Source: Collinsella aerofaciens (GTDB taxonomy: Bacteria > Actinomycetota > Coriobacteriia > Coriobacteriales > Coriobacteriaceae). From it: a stretch of DNA of 64,000 nt. Below the pieces are notes generated by a model. That model was not told where the DNA came from and made no database searches. It was given only the letters and a program-made list of their open reading frames with translations. The stretch is from the NCBI RefSeq assembly GCF_902364945.1, contig NZ_CABJFS010000006.1, positions 1 through 64,000 of the forward strand, written 5' to 3'. The translations under genes were made by a program, and so were the position numbers. Every line of letters begins with the position of its first letter. Position 1 is the first letter of the stretch. This document shows, one piece after another, positions 34,753 through 42,577 of this stretch.

Positions 34753-35256
34753 ATGAAAAAAATGCCCAAGTTGTTGTTAGCAATGGTTGTCCTATTTTTC
34801 GCCACCGGATTTATTTTATTGCCCTCCGCAAATGCTTCTGAGTATTTGACGCCCGCCGACGCATGCTTCGATTTGAATGATGGGCCGAAACAAGAACGTA
34901 CTATCGAGCTGTCAGATGGCTCTACAGGTGTTTTTGGGATAGAGAAAGAGCAAGCTGATGTTGCCCCGATTTGGGACGGCTACTACAACGCTACTGATGG
35001 GAATTGGAAGGTTTATTTCTATACTGGAGTGCTCGATGCTGAGTACTGGATATCAATCAAGAACTACAACATTACATCGTGGTGGGGCCATAAAGCATCT
35101 TCCGTTGGCGGTGCCTTATCGAATTTCAGTAAGAGTTTTTCTTCCAAACGAACAAAGTGGAGCTTTCTTTTTACCGGAGTAGGCGGTATGGCGTCTGCGA
35201 CTTATACTCTTGGAGCTGAAATAAATGGCTCTCGGCTGCATACATATCTAGCGTGA
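34753..35256 (+). CDS. Small secreted protein, unassigned
   Basis: 167 residues from the ATG at 34753; the ATG at 34750 sits too close to the GGAGG. The signal peptide is clear (MKKMPKLLLAMVVLFFATGFILLPSANAS). The mature part is short and has beta-rich phrases such as WKVYFYTGVLDAEYWISIKN and SKRTKWSFLFTGVGGMASATYTLGAE. It resembles in outline small Firmicutes/Actinobacteria exported proteins of unknown function (DUF5626-like), but I am not sure of the family. Base composition is far lower in GC than the neighbours, suggesting transfer. A 50-residue membrane protein follows 6 bp later. Confidence 0.7.
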   Translation: MKKMPKLLLAMVVLFFATGFILLPSANASEYLTPADACFDLNDGPKQERTIELSDGSTGVFGIEKEQADVAPIWDGYYNATDGNWKVYFYTGVLDAEYWISIKNYNITSWWGHKASSVGGALSNFSKSFSSKRTKWSFLFTGVGGMASATYTLGAEINGSRLHTYLA

Positions 35257-35262
35257 TTCAAT

Positions 35263-35415
35263 ATGGGCGTGTTGGGCAAGATCAACATTGGCGGAGAGGT
35301 TTCCCTCCTGGCAATAGTTCTGGTTGAGATCGGGATCGTCGCTGCGGTGATCTATCTCGTTTGCAAGTTGATAAAGGCTCTCAAAAAGGTTATTGAACGA
35401 ACCAAACAAGAGTAG
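35263..35415 (+). CDS. 50-residue membrane protein
   Basis: A short frame from the ATG at 35263: one hydrophobic helix (SLLAIVLVEIGIVAAVIYLVCKL) and a basic C-terminal end (KALKKVIERTKQE). No clear ribosome site, but it starts 6 bp after the secreted-protein stop, so translation may be coupled. The same AT-rich composition marks the pair as one unit. Function is unknown; the shape resembles small toxin, holin or accessory membrane peptides. Confidence 0.5.
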   Translation: MGVLGKINIGGEVSLLAIVLVEIGIVAAVIYLVCKLIKALKKVIERTKQE

Positions 35416-35550
35416 GCGGTCAGTCCGCTCGATTTCGAATCCATTTCAGCGGGTGCCATCCTCTCTGTCTGCTTATCTGTGGGCGGAGAGGATTTTTCTA
35501 TGACTGAGACCGCATCAGCGCCAAATCCACGCCTATCCACGACCCGTCAC

Positions 35551-35789
35551 CTGGGGACGTTCCTTTCCAGCCGGTGCTTGGGGAGACTCCTTGCCACCCG
35601 GTCGTCGTGGATGTTCTTAAACGACTAGCGATCGGGGACAGCCCTTGCCGATTGGCCGGTTTGCCGTCCGGGTTGGCAAGGACTGTCCTTTTCTGCCGGC
35701 AGTTTAGGAACGTCCCCAACTGCCGCCTCAGGTAGTCATTGGGGACGTTCTTTAATGACTAGTCGTTTAAGAACGTCGCATGCGACTAG
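35551..35789. repeat. Array of variable-arm hairpin repeats
   Basis: At least seven adjacent members: 35551-35570 (CTGG/CCAG), 35571-35601 (CCGGTG/CACCCGG), 35601-35625 (GTCGT/ACGAC), 35631-35652 (ATCGG/CCGAT), 35697-35725 (CGGCAGTT/AACTGCCG), 35733-35761 (TAGTCATT/AATGACTA) and 35759-35789 (CTAGTCG/CGACTAG). Each carries a GGGGAC-type core or its reverse. The last overlaps the stop of the zinc-ribbon gene. The array fills most of the 370-bp gap from 35416. Confidence 0.75.
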
Positions 35790-36769
35790 TTCACCTCGAC
35801 AGGCTTAGCGCCGGGATAGCGCTCCTCAAAGTCTAGGCGGTACTTATTGTCATTGGTGCCCGCCACGTTGTCGCGTGACAGCGGCGCCACGATCTCATTC
35901 TTGTGGTCCGCGGGCTTGGCGTATTTCAGGCTGATCTCCCAGGCATCGCAGATCGCGTCGATGCGGTGGTCCAGGTCGTCATACAGGGCAACGATGTCTT
36001 TCCAGGAGCTGTAGTTCTTAGAGCTCGTCGGGACGTCCAGGTCCTCGACGATGTCGTAATACTGCTCGATGGTGTCCTCCGTGCGCTCGGCGACGTCGGC
36101 GAGATTTTGACGGGTGGTTCGATCCTCTTCCAAATAGCTGCCGTTGAAGTTCTGCGCGCAGCCACGGACGTAGTTGTCGAGGTCTTCGAGCAGGTCGTAG
36201 TATTCGCTCAGTCGGCGGTAGAGGTTCTGCTCGGAGAGCGTTGCTTCGCCGCCATCCTCGTCGTCATCGTCATCATCGTCGTACAGGCTGTTGGGATCGC
36301 CGAGAGGCTTTAGGTCATCGTCGTCGACGTCATGGTGCAGCTTAGCTACCTCGGCAGTCGTCTGCGTGGCGGCGTTGTCGAAAGGCTTGATCACAAAGAA
36401 AACGACCAGGGCGATGATGATCGCCACCAGCACAACGATAACGGCGATAAGCGGCCCGGTGCCGCTCTTTTTGGGAGCGGGGGTCTGTGGCGAAGCGGGC
36501 GCGTATGCGGGAGCCGGCTGCTGTTGGGGCGAGCCGCTCGCGACGGGTATGCGCTGCGTGGTCTCGACGGCCGCGGGGCTTGCGGCGGGGTCGGGGCGAT
36601 AGGCGAGGGGGTCGTCCACCTTGGCTTGCGGCGTATCGAGGGAGCCGGTCTGCTCAAAAGCGGGCTGGCTATCGCTCGCGGTTGTTTGCTCAACGGGTGC
36701 ACCGCACGAGGTGCAGAACTTGGCATCATCTGCAAGAAGCTTGCCGCACGAGGCGCAATACCGAGACAT
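35786..36769 (-). CDS. Zinc-ribbon membrane protein
   Basis: 327 residues from the ATG at 36769 (AAAGGAG; the upstream in-frame ATG at 36787 has none). The N-terminal zinc ribbon is CASCGKLLADDAKFCTSCG (residues 5-23). A Pro/Gln/Ala-rich linker, one membrane helix (about residues 105-127) and an acidic run (DDDDDDDEDGG) follow. The C-terminal domain (about 180-327) is helical and presumably outside the cell. No enzymatic motif is seen. This cytoplasmic ribbon plus single helix plus extracellular domain layout is common in Gram-positive genomes, without a fixed function. Confidence 0.8.
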   Translation of the reverse strand: MSRYCASCGKLLADDAKFCTSCGAPVEQTTASDSQPAFEQTGSLDTPQAKVDDPLAYRPDPAASPAAVETTQRIPVASGSPQQQPAPAYAPASPQTPAPKKSGTGPLIAVIVVLVAIIIALVVFFVIKPFDNAATQTTAEVAKLHHDVDDDDLKPLGDPNSLYDDDDDDDEDGGEATLSEQNLYRRLSEYYDLLEDLDNYVRGCAQNFNGSYLEEDRTTRQNLADVAERTEDTIEQYYDIVEDLDVPTSSKNYSSWKDIVALYDDLDHRIDAICDAWEISLKYAKPADHKNEIVAPLSRDNVAGTNDNKYRLDFEERYPGAKPVEVN

Positions 36770-36839
36770 TGCCACTCCTTTCGCCACATTTCAATGCAAT
36801 ACGACGATTATACCCAGCGTCCAAAATTCCCCATCATAA

Positions 36840-36904
36840 GTTGCGGTGAAATAGGGACTGTTTGGCGGTCTCAGAGCTTCAATCAGTCCCTATTTCACCG
36901 CAAC
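36840..36904. repeat. Perfect 21-bp inverted repeat with 23-nt loop
   Basis: GTTGCGGTGAAATAGGGACTG at 36840-36860 is exactly complementary to 36884-36904. The arm contains the GGGAC core. It lies between the zinc-ribbon gene and tmk. Confidence 0.8.
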
Positions 36905-37009
36905 TTTGGAAAGGCACCTTTAGCCGTTGGGGACTCACCGAGCACTGGGGTATCATGGCTTGGTTGCTATAAATCGCATTTACGCGCCTTGTAGGAAGGG
37001 GCTGCGCCC

Positions 37010-37693
37010 ATGGCTTTTGAGCCCGCTCAACATAGCTTTATCACGCTCGAGGGCGTCGATGGCGCCGGCAAGTCCACGCAGGCGCGCCTGCTTGCCCGCG
37101 CTCTTGAACTCGCTGGCTACCAGGTTGTGAGCCTGCGCGAGCCGGGCGGTACCGCCATCAGCGAAAAGATCCGTGCTCTGCTGCTCGACCCCGCCAACAC
37201 GGCGATGGGTGACACCTGCGAGCTGCTGCTCTACGAGGCCGCGCGTGCCCAGCTGGTGCACGAGGTCATCGCCCCCGCCCTTGCGGCCGGCAAGGTGGTC
37301 CTGTGCGACCGTTTCTACGATTCCACGACCTGCTATCAGGCGTTTGCCGATGGCCTCGACCGTCAGATGGTACGCGATGCCAACAACCTGGCTGTCGCCG
37401 GTACGCATCCGGCGCTCACGCTCGTCTACCACATCACACCCGAGCAGGCGGCGTTACGCATGGCAGCCCGTGGCGCGGCAGATCGCATGGAGGCAAAAGG
37501 CATGGCCTTCCAAGAGCGCGTCTACCAGGGATTTTGCGCCATTGCCGCCGAGGAACCAAACCGCGTAAAGCTCATCGACGCGACCGCGTCCATCGAGGAC
37601 GTCTTCGCGCAGACGGTCGAGCAGGTTCGCACCTACGGCCTCGACATTTCCCAGGACGCCGTCACCGCCGCGCTTGCCCAGGAGGCCGAGTAA
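37010..37693 (+). CDS. tmk: Thymidylate kinase
   Basis: 227 residues after AGGAAGGGG. P-loop EGVDGAGKSTQ, REPGGT and DRFYDSTTCYQ are diagnostic. It phosphorylates dTMP to dTDP. The C-terminal part runs slightly longer than E. coli Tmk. A possible promoter (TTGGGG, 18 bp, TATCAT) lies at about 36925-36954. holB follows 1 bp after its stop, as in many Gram-positives. Confidence 0.95.
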   Translation: MAFEPAQHSFITLEGVDGAGKSTQARLLARALELAGYQVVSLREPGGTAISEKIRALLLDPANTAMGDTCELLLYEAARAQLVHEVIAPALAAGKVVLCDRFYDSTTCYQAFADGLDRQMVRDANNLAVAGTHPALTLVYHITPEQAALRMAARGAADRMEAKGMAFQERVYQGFCAIAAEEPNRVKLIDATASIEDVFAQTVEQVRTYGLDISQDAVTAALAQEAE

Positions 37694-37694
37694 C

Positions 37695-38822
37695 ATGGCC
37701 CCCGCTCAGGCAAGCCTGCTGGCCAAGCTCGACACCCAAGAGCGCGTGCGCGACTTTTTGACCAATGCCGTCGCCAGCGGTCGCGCATCGCACGCCTACC
37801 TGTTTTTGGGCGCGCCCGGCGCGGGCAAGCTCGACGCCGCGTGGGCGCTCGCCCAAGCCTTCCTGTGCGAGCAGGATGGCTGCGGCTCATGCGACAGCTG
37901 CGTGCGCGTCGCCCGTCATACGCACCCCGACGTGCACTATTACACGCCCGAGAGCGCCACGGGCTACCTCATCGCCCAGACCCGCGAGCTGCTCGATGAC
38001 GTGCCTCTGGCGCCCATCCGTGCCAAGGCCAAGGTCTACATCATCGACCGTGCCGAGCAACTGCGCGCCAACACCGCCAACGCACTGCTCAAAACGCTCG
38101 AGGAGCCGCCCGAGGGCGTTATGTTCATCTTGCTGGGCACCTCGGCAGACGTGATGTTGCCCACCATCGTGAGCCGCTGCCAGTGCGTGCCGTTTCGGCT
38201 GGTATCGCCCGCCGTCGCCGCGCAGGCCGTGAGTCGCGCCACCGGTCAGGACCTTGCGCGTTGCCGCATGGCCGTCGCCGTGGCGGGAAGCCCCACGCGT
38301 GGCATCGAGTTCCTTAAGAGCGCCGAGCGCCAGGACGCTCGCCGTCAGATGGTCCGTGCCATCGACTCACTCATCGCCGCCGACGAGGCCGACGTGCTCA
38401 GCCGCGCCAAGTCACTCATCGTTGCCGTTAAGGCGCCGCTCGCCGAGGTCAAGTCCACGCAGGAAAAGGTGCTCGAGCAAAACGCCGACTACCTGTCGCG
38501 TGGAGCATTGAAGCAGCTTGAGGACCGCAACAAGCGCGAACTCAACGCGCGCGAGCGTTCGGGTATCATGGAAGCGCTGGCGAGCGCGCGGACGCTCATG
38601 CGCGACGTGCTGCTGACACTTCAGGACGAGGCAGCCGACGTGGTGAACGAGGATGTGCGCGACACGATCGGTCGGCTTGCCGCCGCGACCAATGTTGCGG
38701 GTGCCACCCAGGCGCTCGAGGCGGTCGCGACCGCCGAGCGCAACATCGCCAGAAACGTTACTCCCCAGCTGGCCATCGAGGTCATGCTGTTCGATATCAG
38801 GAAGGCACTGAAATGCCGTTAG
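37695..38822 (+). CDS. holB: DNA polymerase III delta' subunit
   Basis: 375 residues from the ATG at 37695 (GGAGG upstream inside tmk). AAA+ clamp-loader features: FLGAPGAGK (Walker A), four-Cys zinc module CGSCDSC with an upstream Cys, KVYIIDRAEQL and the SRC motif TIVSRCQ. It is the stator subunit of the clamp loader. The C-terminal region is long and helical. The gene overlaps ricT by 10 bp, so the two are translationally coupled. Confidence 0.9.
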   Translation: MAPAQASLLAKLDTQERVRDFLTNAVASGRASHAYLFLGAPGAGKLDAAWALAQAFLCEQDGCGSCDSCVRVARHTHPDVHYYTPESATGYLIAQTRELLDDVPLAPIRAKAKVYIIDRAEQLRANTANALLKTLEEPPEGVMFILLGTSADVMLPTIVSRCQCVPFRLVSPAVAAQAVSRATGQDLARCRMAVAVAGSPTRGIEFLKSAERQDARRQMVRAIDSLIAADEADVLSRAKSLIVAVKAPLAEVKSTQEKVLEQNADYLSRGALKQLEDRNKRELNARERSGIMEALASARTLMRDVLLTLQDEAADVVNEDVRDTIGRLAAATNVAGATQALEAVATAERNIARNVTPQLAIEVMLFDIRKALKCR

Positions 38823-40513
38823 TCGTACCCGTTAAGTTTACCTACGCCTCGCGCGACCTGTGGTTTGACCCGCAGGACCTGGATATCCTCGAGGCCGATT
38901 ATGCCATTTGCTCCACCGAGCGCGGAACCGAGATCGGCTTGGTTACGGCCGATCCCTTCGAGGTGCCGCAAGACGAGATCGGTCAGCCGCTCAAGCCCGT
39001 GCTGCGCGTGGCGAGCGACATTGACCTGCAGCTTGCCGACGATCTTGCCATCCAGGGCGACGAGGCCATGGTCGATTTCCGCCGTCTGGTCAAAGAACTC
39101 GACCTCGAGATGAAGCCGGTCGGCGTCGAGTACCTGTTTGGCGGCGAGAAGGCCGTGTTCTACTTTGCGGCCGAGGAGCGCGTCGATTTTCGCCAGCTCG
39201 TCAAGGACCTGTCCTCGACGCTGCACATTCGCGTCGACATGCGCCAGATCGGCGTGCGCGACGAGACCCGCCTGGTGGGCGGCTATGCCCAGTGCGGACA
39301 GGAGCTCTGCTGCACGCGCTTTGGCGGACAGTTTGAGCCCGTCTCGATCCGCATGGCAAAAGAGCAGGACCTGCCGCTCAATTCCTCCAAGATCAGCGGC
39401 GTGTGTGGCCGCCTGATGTGCTGCCTGCGCTACGAGTTCGAGGCCTACAAGGACTTTAAGAGCCGCGCGCCCAAAAAGAAGACGCTCATCGATACGCCGC
39501 TCGGCAAGGCGCGTATTCAGGAATATGACACGCCGCGCGAGCAGCTGGTGCTGCGCCTGGAGAACGGCAAGGTCTTTAAGGTCAACCTGGCCGATATGAC
39601 CTGCTCGGAGGGCTGCAAGAAGAAGGCTGCCGAGCAGGGCTGCAATTGCCGCCCCGACTGCGTGACGCGCGATGTGCTCGAGCGCATCGAGTCGCCCGAG
39701 ATGCGCCTGGCGCTCATGGAACTCGATCGCGAGAACGGCGTCGACGTGGGCGATGGCCTGTCGAGTGCCGACCGTCTGGCCGGTACGTCGATGCCCAAGC
39801 GCCGTCGTCGCGATGCCGAATCCGATGCTCGCGCCGGTCAGGGTCAGGGCGAGGGCCGTGGCCGCGGAAAGGGCCGCGGCAAGGCCGAGGCGCCTGAGGC
39901 CGAGGGGGCGGCCGATGGCCGTCGCCGCCGCAAGCGCGCGGGCTCGGGCGATGCTACCGAGGCTGCAGCCGCGGGCAAGAACGCCTCTCGCGAGCGCGAG
40001 GTTCAGCAGCCCCAGCAGCAGAATCGCGGCGGTGGCATGAACCCCACACGTCGCCGCCGCCGTCATCTGTCGAGCGAGGAGCGCGAGGACGCCTTCCGCG
40101 CCGCAGCTGCTCGCGAGGCTGGTGCCGCTTCCAAGGGTGGTTCGGGCTCCGATGCGCCTGCCGACAAGGGTAGCAAGCAGCGCAACGATGACGAGCGCGC
40201 GCCGCGTCCGCGCCGTCGCCATTCCTCGGGCGCGCAACAGAAGCCCTCAGTGCCCTCCGTGGCCGATCAGGTCTCGGATGGCGAGGTCAAGGTCACGCGC
40301 CGTCGTCCCGGAGATGGCGGGGGAGCGGCTGCTAAGGCTTCGCGTGGCGCCGCTCGCGACGAGCGCGAGCCGCGCGAGGATCGCGGTGGCGAGGGCTCGG
40401 CCGACCAGGGTCAAAAGCGCCGTCGCCGTCGCCGTTCCCGCAAGCCGCGCCAGGATGGTGGCGAGGGCTCGACCCCGTCTTCGTCCGCACCACAACCGCC
40501 CGCCGGCGAATAA
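38813..40513 (+). CDS. ricT: PSP1-domain protein RicT/YaaT with disordered RG-rich tail
   Basis: 566 residues after AGGAAGG. The PSP1 region is full-length (residues about 1-270) and has the Cys-rich sites YAQCGQELCCTRF and SGVCGRLMCCLRYE. In B. subtilis these Cys help bind Fe-S clusters in the RicA-RicF-RicT complex, which tunes RNase Y processing. From about residue 320 the protein is a long Arg/Gly/Ala/Glu tail (GRGRGKGRGK, RRRRRRS), probably disordered and RNA-binding; B. subtilis RicT is only about 275 residues. RicA and RicF are not in the window. It follows holB as in Firmicutes. Confidence 0.88.
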   Translation: MPLVVPVKFTYASRDLWFDPQDLDILEADYAICSTERGTEIGLVTADPFEVPQDEIGQPLKPVLRVASDIDLQLADDLAIQGDEAMVDFRRLVKELDLEMKPVGVEYLFGGEKAVFYFAAEERVDFRQLVKDLSSTLHIRVDMRQIGVRDETRLVGGYAQCGQELCCTRFGGQFEPVSIRMAKEQDLPLNSSKISGVCGRLMCCLRYEFEAYKDFKSRAPKKKTLIDTPLGKARIQEYDTPREQLVLRLENGKVFKVNLADMTCSEGCKKKAAEQGCNCRPDCVTRDVLERIESPEMRLALMELDRENGVDVGDGLSSADRLAGTSMPKRRRRDAESDARAGQGQGEGRGRGKGRGKAEAPEAEGAADGRRRRKRAGSGDATEAAAAGKNASREREVQQPQQQNRGGGMNPTRRRRRHLSSEEREDAFRAAAAREAGAASKGGSGSDAPADKGSKQRNDDERAPRPRRRHSSGAQQKPSVPSVADQVSDGEVKVTRRRPGDGGGAAAKASRGAARDEREPREDRGGEGSADQGQKRRRRRRSRKPRQDGGEGSTPSSSAPQPPAGE

Positions 40514-40576
40514 CGCCCGCGAGCGGATTTAGCCCGCCTTGCCCCGAGCGCATCGGGGTATCATAGCGCCGAATCA

Positions 40577-40612
40577 ACAACCCTCCCTGCGACCGAATGT
40601 AGGGAGGGTTGT
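40577..40612 (+). promoter_or_regulatory. Hairpin that sequesters the comF ribosome site
   Basis: ACAACCCTCCCT (40577-40588) pairs fully with AGGGAGGGTTGT (40601-40612), and the GGAGG ribosome site of the TTG start at 40616 is inside the right arm. A TATCAT box lies just upstream (near 40559), so the hairpin would be at the very 5' end of the message. Confidence 0.55.
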
Positions 40613-40615
40613 GTC

Positions 40616-41422
40616 TTGAAGAGCCATCTGAACATATCGAGCCGTCTGCAAGGTGCCGGCATCCTACCGTTTGCGGACGAATTGCTACCGTTTGCCGAGC
40701 GGGCGGCACGCGAGGCGCTTGAGGCATTGTCGCCAACACGCTGTGCCGGCTGCGAGCGCGCCGGTGCGCTTATTTGCCAAGACTGCCTGGCCGCGCTCAC
40801 GCTCATCGACCCGCGTCATAGCTGTACCCGATGCGGCGCCCCGTTTGGGGATTTGCTGTGCACTGAGTGTTCGGTCGAGGGCACGTCCTCGGCAATGGCG
40901 GAGGCGCTCGACCGCTGCCTGGCGTGCGCCGTCTATGCGCATCCGCTGCCGCGCATCATTAAAGCGTACAAGGATGCGGGCGAGCGACGTCTGGCTCCGT
41001 ATCTGGCGGAGCTGCTCTACGACACCGCCCTGCATGCCCAGGTCGTAGCTCCCGAACGCTTAGGAGGTGTGCTGTCCGGTGCGGATGCGGTGGTGTTTGT
41101 GCCTGCGACGGCGGCAGCGTTTCGGCGGCGTGGTTTTGATCATATGGAGGCTATTGCGCGCCCATTTTGCGAGCTGTCGGGTGTTCCCCTGCTCGATGCT
41201 CTCGTCAAGTACGGGCATGGCGACCAGCGCGAACTCGGTCGTGAGGAGCGCCGCGAGCGTGCCCAAGGCATGTACGAGACGGTTGAGGACGTGCACGGCC
41301 GCCGCTTGCTGCTTATCGATGACGTTATCACCACGGGTGCGACGATGGCCGCGGCTTCGGCGGAACTCAAGCGCGCCGGCGCCGCAGCAGTCGATGGCCT
41401 CGCTATCGCACGCGTTTGGTAG
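40616..41422 (+). CDS. comF: ComF-family phosphoribosyltransferase
   Basis: 268 residues from a TTG at 40616 with GGGAGGG upstream. The N-terminal zinc-finger part has Cys pairs (RCAGCERAG, CQDC, CTRCG, CTEC). The C-terminal phosphoribosyltransferase fold ends in LLLIDDVITTGATMAAAS, the PRPP-binding loop. ComF acts in DNA uptake in competent bacteria and may have a nucleotide-salvage role elsewhere. No com operon is adjacent. The start is embedded in a strong hairpin. Confidence 0.88.
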   Translation: MKSHLNISSRLQGAGILPFADELLPFAERAAREALEALSPTRCAGCERAGALICQDCLAALTLIDPRHSCTRCGAPFGDLLCTECSVEGTSSAMAEALDRCLACAVYAHPLPRIIKAYKDAGERRLAPYLAELLYDTALHAQVVAPERLGGVLSGADAVVFVPATAAAFRRRGFDHMEAIARPFCELSGVPLLDALVKYGHGDQRELGREERRERAQGMYETVEDVHGRRLLLIDDVITTGATMAAASAELKRAGAAAVDGLAIARVW

Positions 41423-41432
41423 GGGTGGTTTT

Positions 41433-42542
41433 GTGGCAGTGAAGATTGAGCGGCGCAACGAGCCGACAGACGAACAGCTAGCGGCTTCCGTAATCCTAAC
41501 AGGCGCCTCGGCGCTACGCATGATGCGCGCCGAGCGCCGACAAATGGGTTACATCAGCTGGAGGGACCTCGATCCCGATGAAGAGCGCCGTGTGCTGTGC
41601 ACGTCGTCGCCCTCGACCGAGGACATCTATCTTCCCGACTTGGTGCGGATTGGGGCCGCAGGCGGCGAGGTGCAAGAAGATCTTTGCTTGCTGGTGGGAT
41701 CTGCGGCGCAGCGCCGCCGCATGCCTGGCGTGGGCTGGTCCGTATGCTCTGGGTTGCCCGCCGGCTCGATTCTAGAGGTGGAACCGGGGGTGTACAGTCT
41801 ATCTCCCGAGGCCCTTTGTGTTGCCGTCGCCCGCGAGGTCGGCTGTATCCAGGCATTTGCCCTGGCCCAGGAGCTGTGCTCTAAGATTTCGCTGAGTGAC
41901 CGCGGGAAGTATCTGCCTCCCTACACCTCGCCTGTTGTGAATAGACTTGCAAAGGACAAGGACCAACCGGCAGACGTGGGCTACTTTGAAGTCGAGCCAG
42001 TGCTGACACCCGCTCGCTTGGCAGATTACCTCGCGGCATGCAAGGGGAACGCGGCCAAGCAGCTGCGGCGGCTGTGCCCCTATCTGTCAGAAAACCTGCG
42101 CTCACCCATGGAGTGCATCATGCTCGCCCTGTTTTCGCTTCCGTTTTCCTATGGCGGATTTGCCTGCGGTCCCTTTAAGACCGACTACAAGATCGAGTTC
42201 GATGACCGCGCGCAGGCAATCTCGGGGATGCCGCATGCAGTTTGCGATGCGTATCAGGAAGCAGCCCGGTTTGACCTGGAATACAACGGCGAGCTGGGCC
42301 ATTCCTCTCGGAGGGGACGTATCCATGATGAAAAGCGCAACACGGGCTTGATTACTATGGGAATCGAGGTCGCGACGGTCAACAACGAAATGCTCTGTGA
42401 CATGGAAGCGGTGGAAGCGCTCGCATGGCGCGTGCACCAGCGTATGCGAAAGCGGTACCGGAATCGTGTCGATGCCCGCAGGAAGAAGCAAGAGGCGTTG
42501 CTTAACACGCTGCGGGCGTGTTTTGGGCTTAAGCCGGTCTAA
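41433..42542 (+). CDS. Orphan protein with PD-(D/E)XK/DUF559-like C-terminus
   Basis: 369 residues from a GTG at 41433, 10 bp after comF, with AGGGGTGG before it. The C-terminal part looks like the very-short-patch/DUF559 endonuclease fold: SPMECIMLALFSLP with a Glu, then RFDLEYNGELGH (D-x-E-Y-x-G as in the catalytic strand), then HDEKRNTGLITMGIEVATV (the R...L...G block). The N-terminal half (residues about 1-200) is unfamiliar; such fusions in Actinobacteria often carry an AbiEi-like part, but I cannot confirm that here. Catalysis is not certain, because the second acidic-x-Lys motif reads E-Y rather than E-x-K. Confidence 0.6.
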   Translation: MAVKIERRNEPTDEQLAASVILTGASALRMMRAERRQMGYISWRDLDPDEERRVLCTSSPSTEDIYLPDLVRIGAAGGEVQEDLCLLVGSAAQRRRMPGVGWSVCSGLPAGSILEVEPGVYSLSPEALCVAVAREVGCIQAFALAQELCSKISLSDRGKYLPPYTSPVVNRLAKDKDQPADVGYFEVEPVLTPARLADYLAACKGNAAKQLRRLCPYLSENLRSPMECIMLALFSLPFSYGGFACGPFKTDYKIEFDDRAQAISGMPHAVCDAYQEAARFDLEYNGELGHSSRRGRIHDEKRNTGLITMGIEVATVNNEMLCDMEAVEALAWRVHQRMRKRYRNRVDARRKKQEALLNTLRACFGLKPV

Positions 42543-42577
42543 TTTGCGACGAAAATAGGGGGTTAATCATATACCCT

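Noticed and set aside
38819-40237. 472-residue minus-strand frame over ricT
   Set aside because: Ala/Leu/Arg low complexity, opposite to a protein with clear PSP1 motifs.
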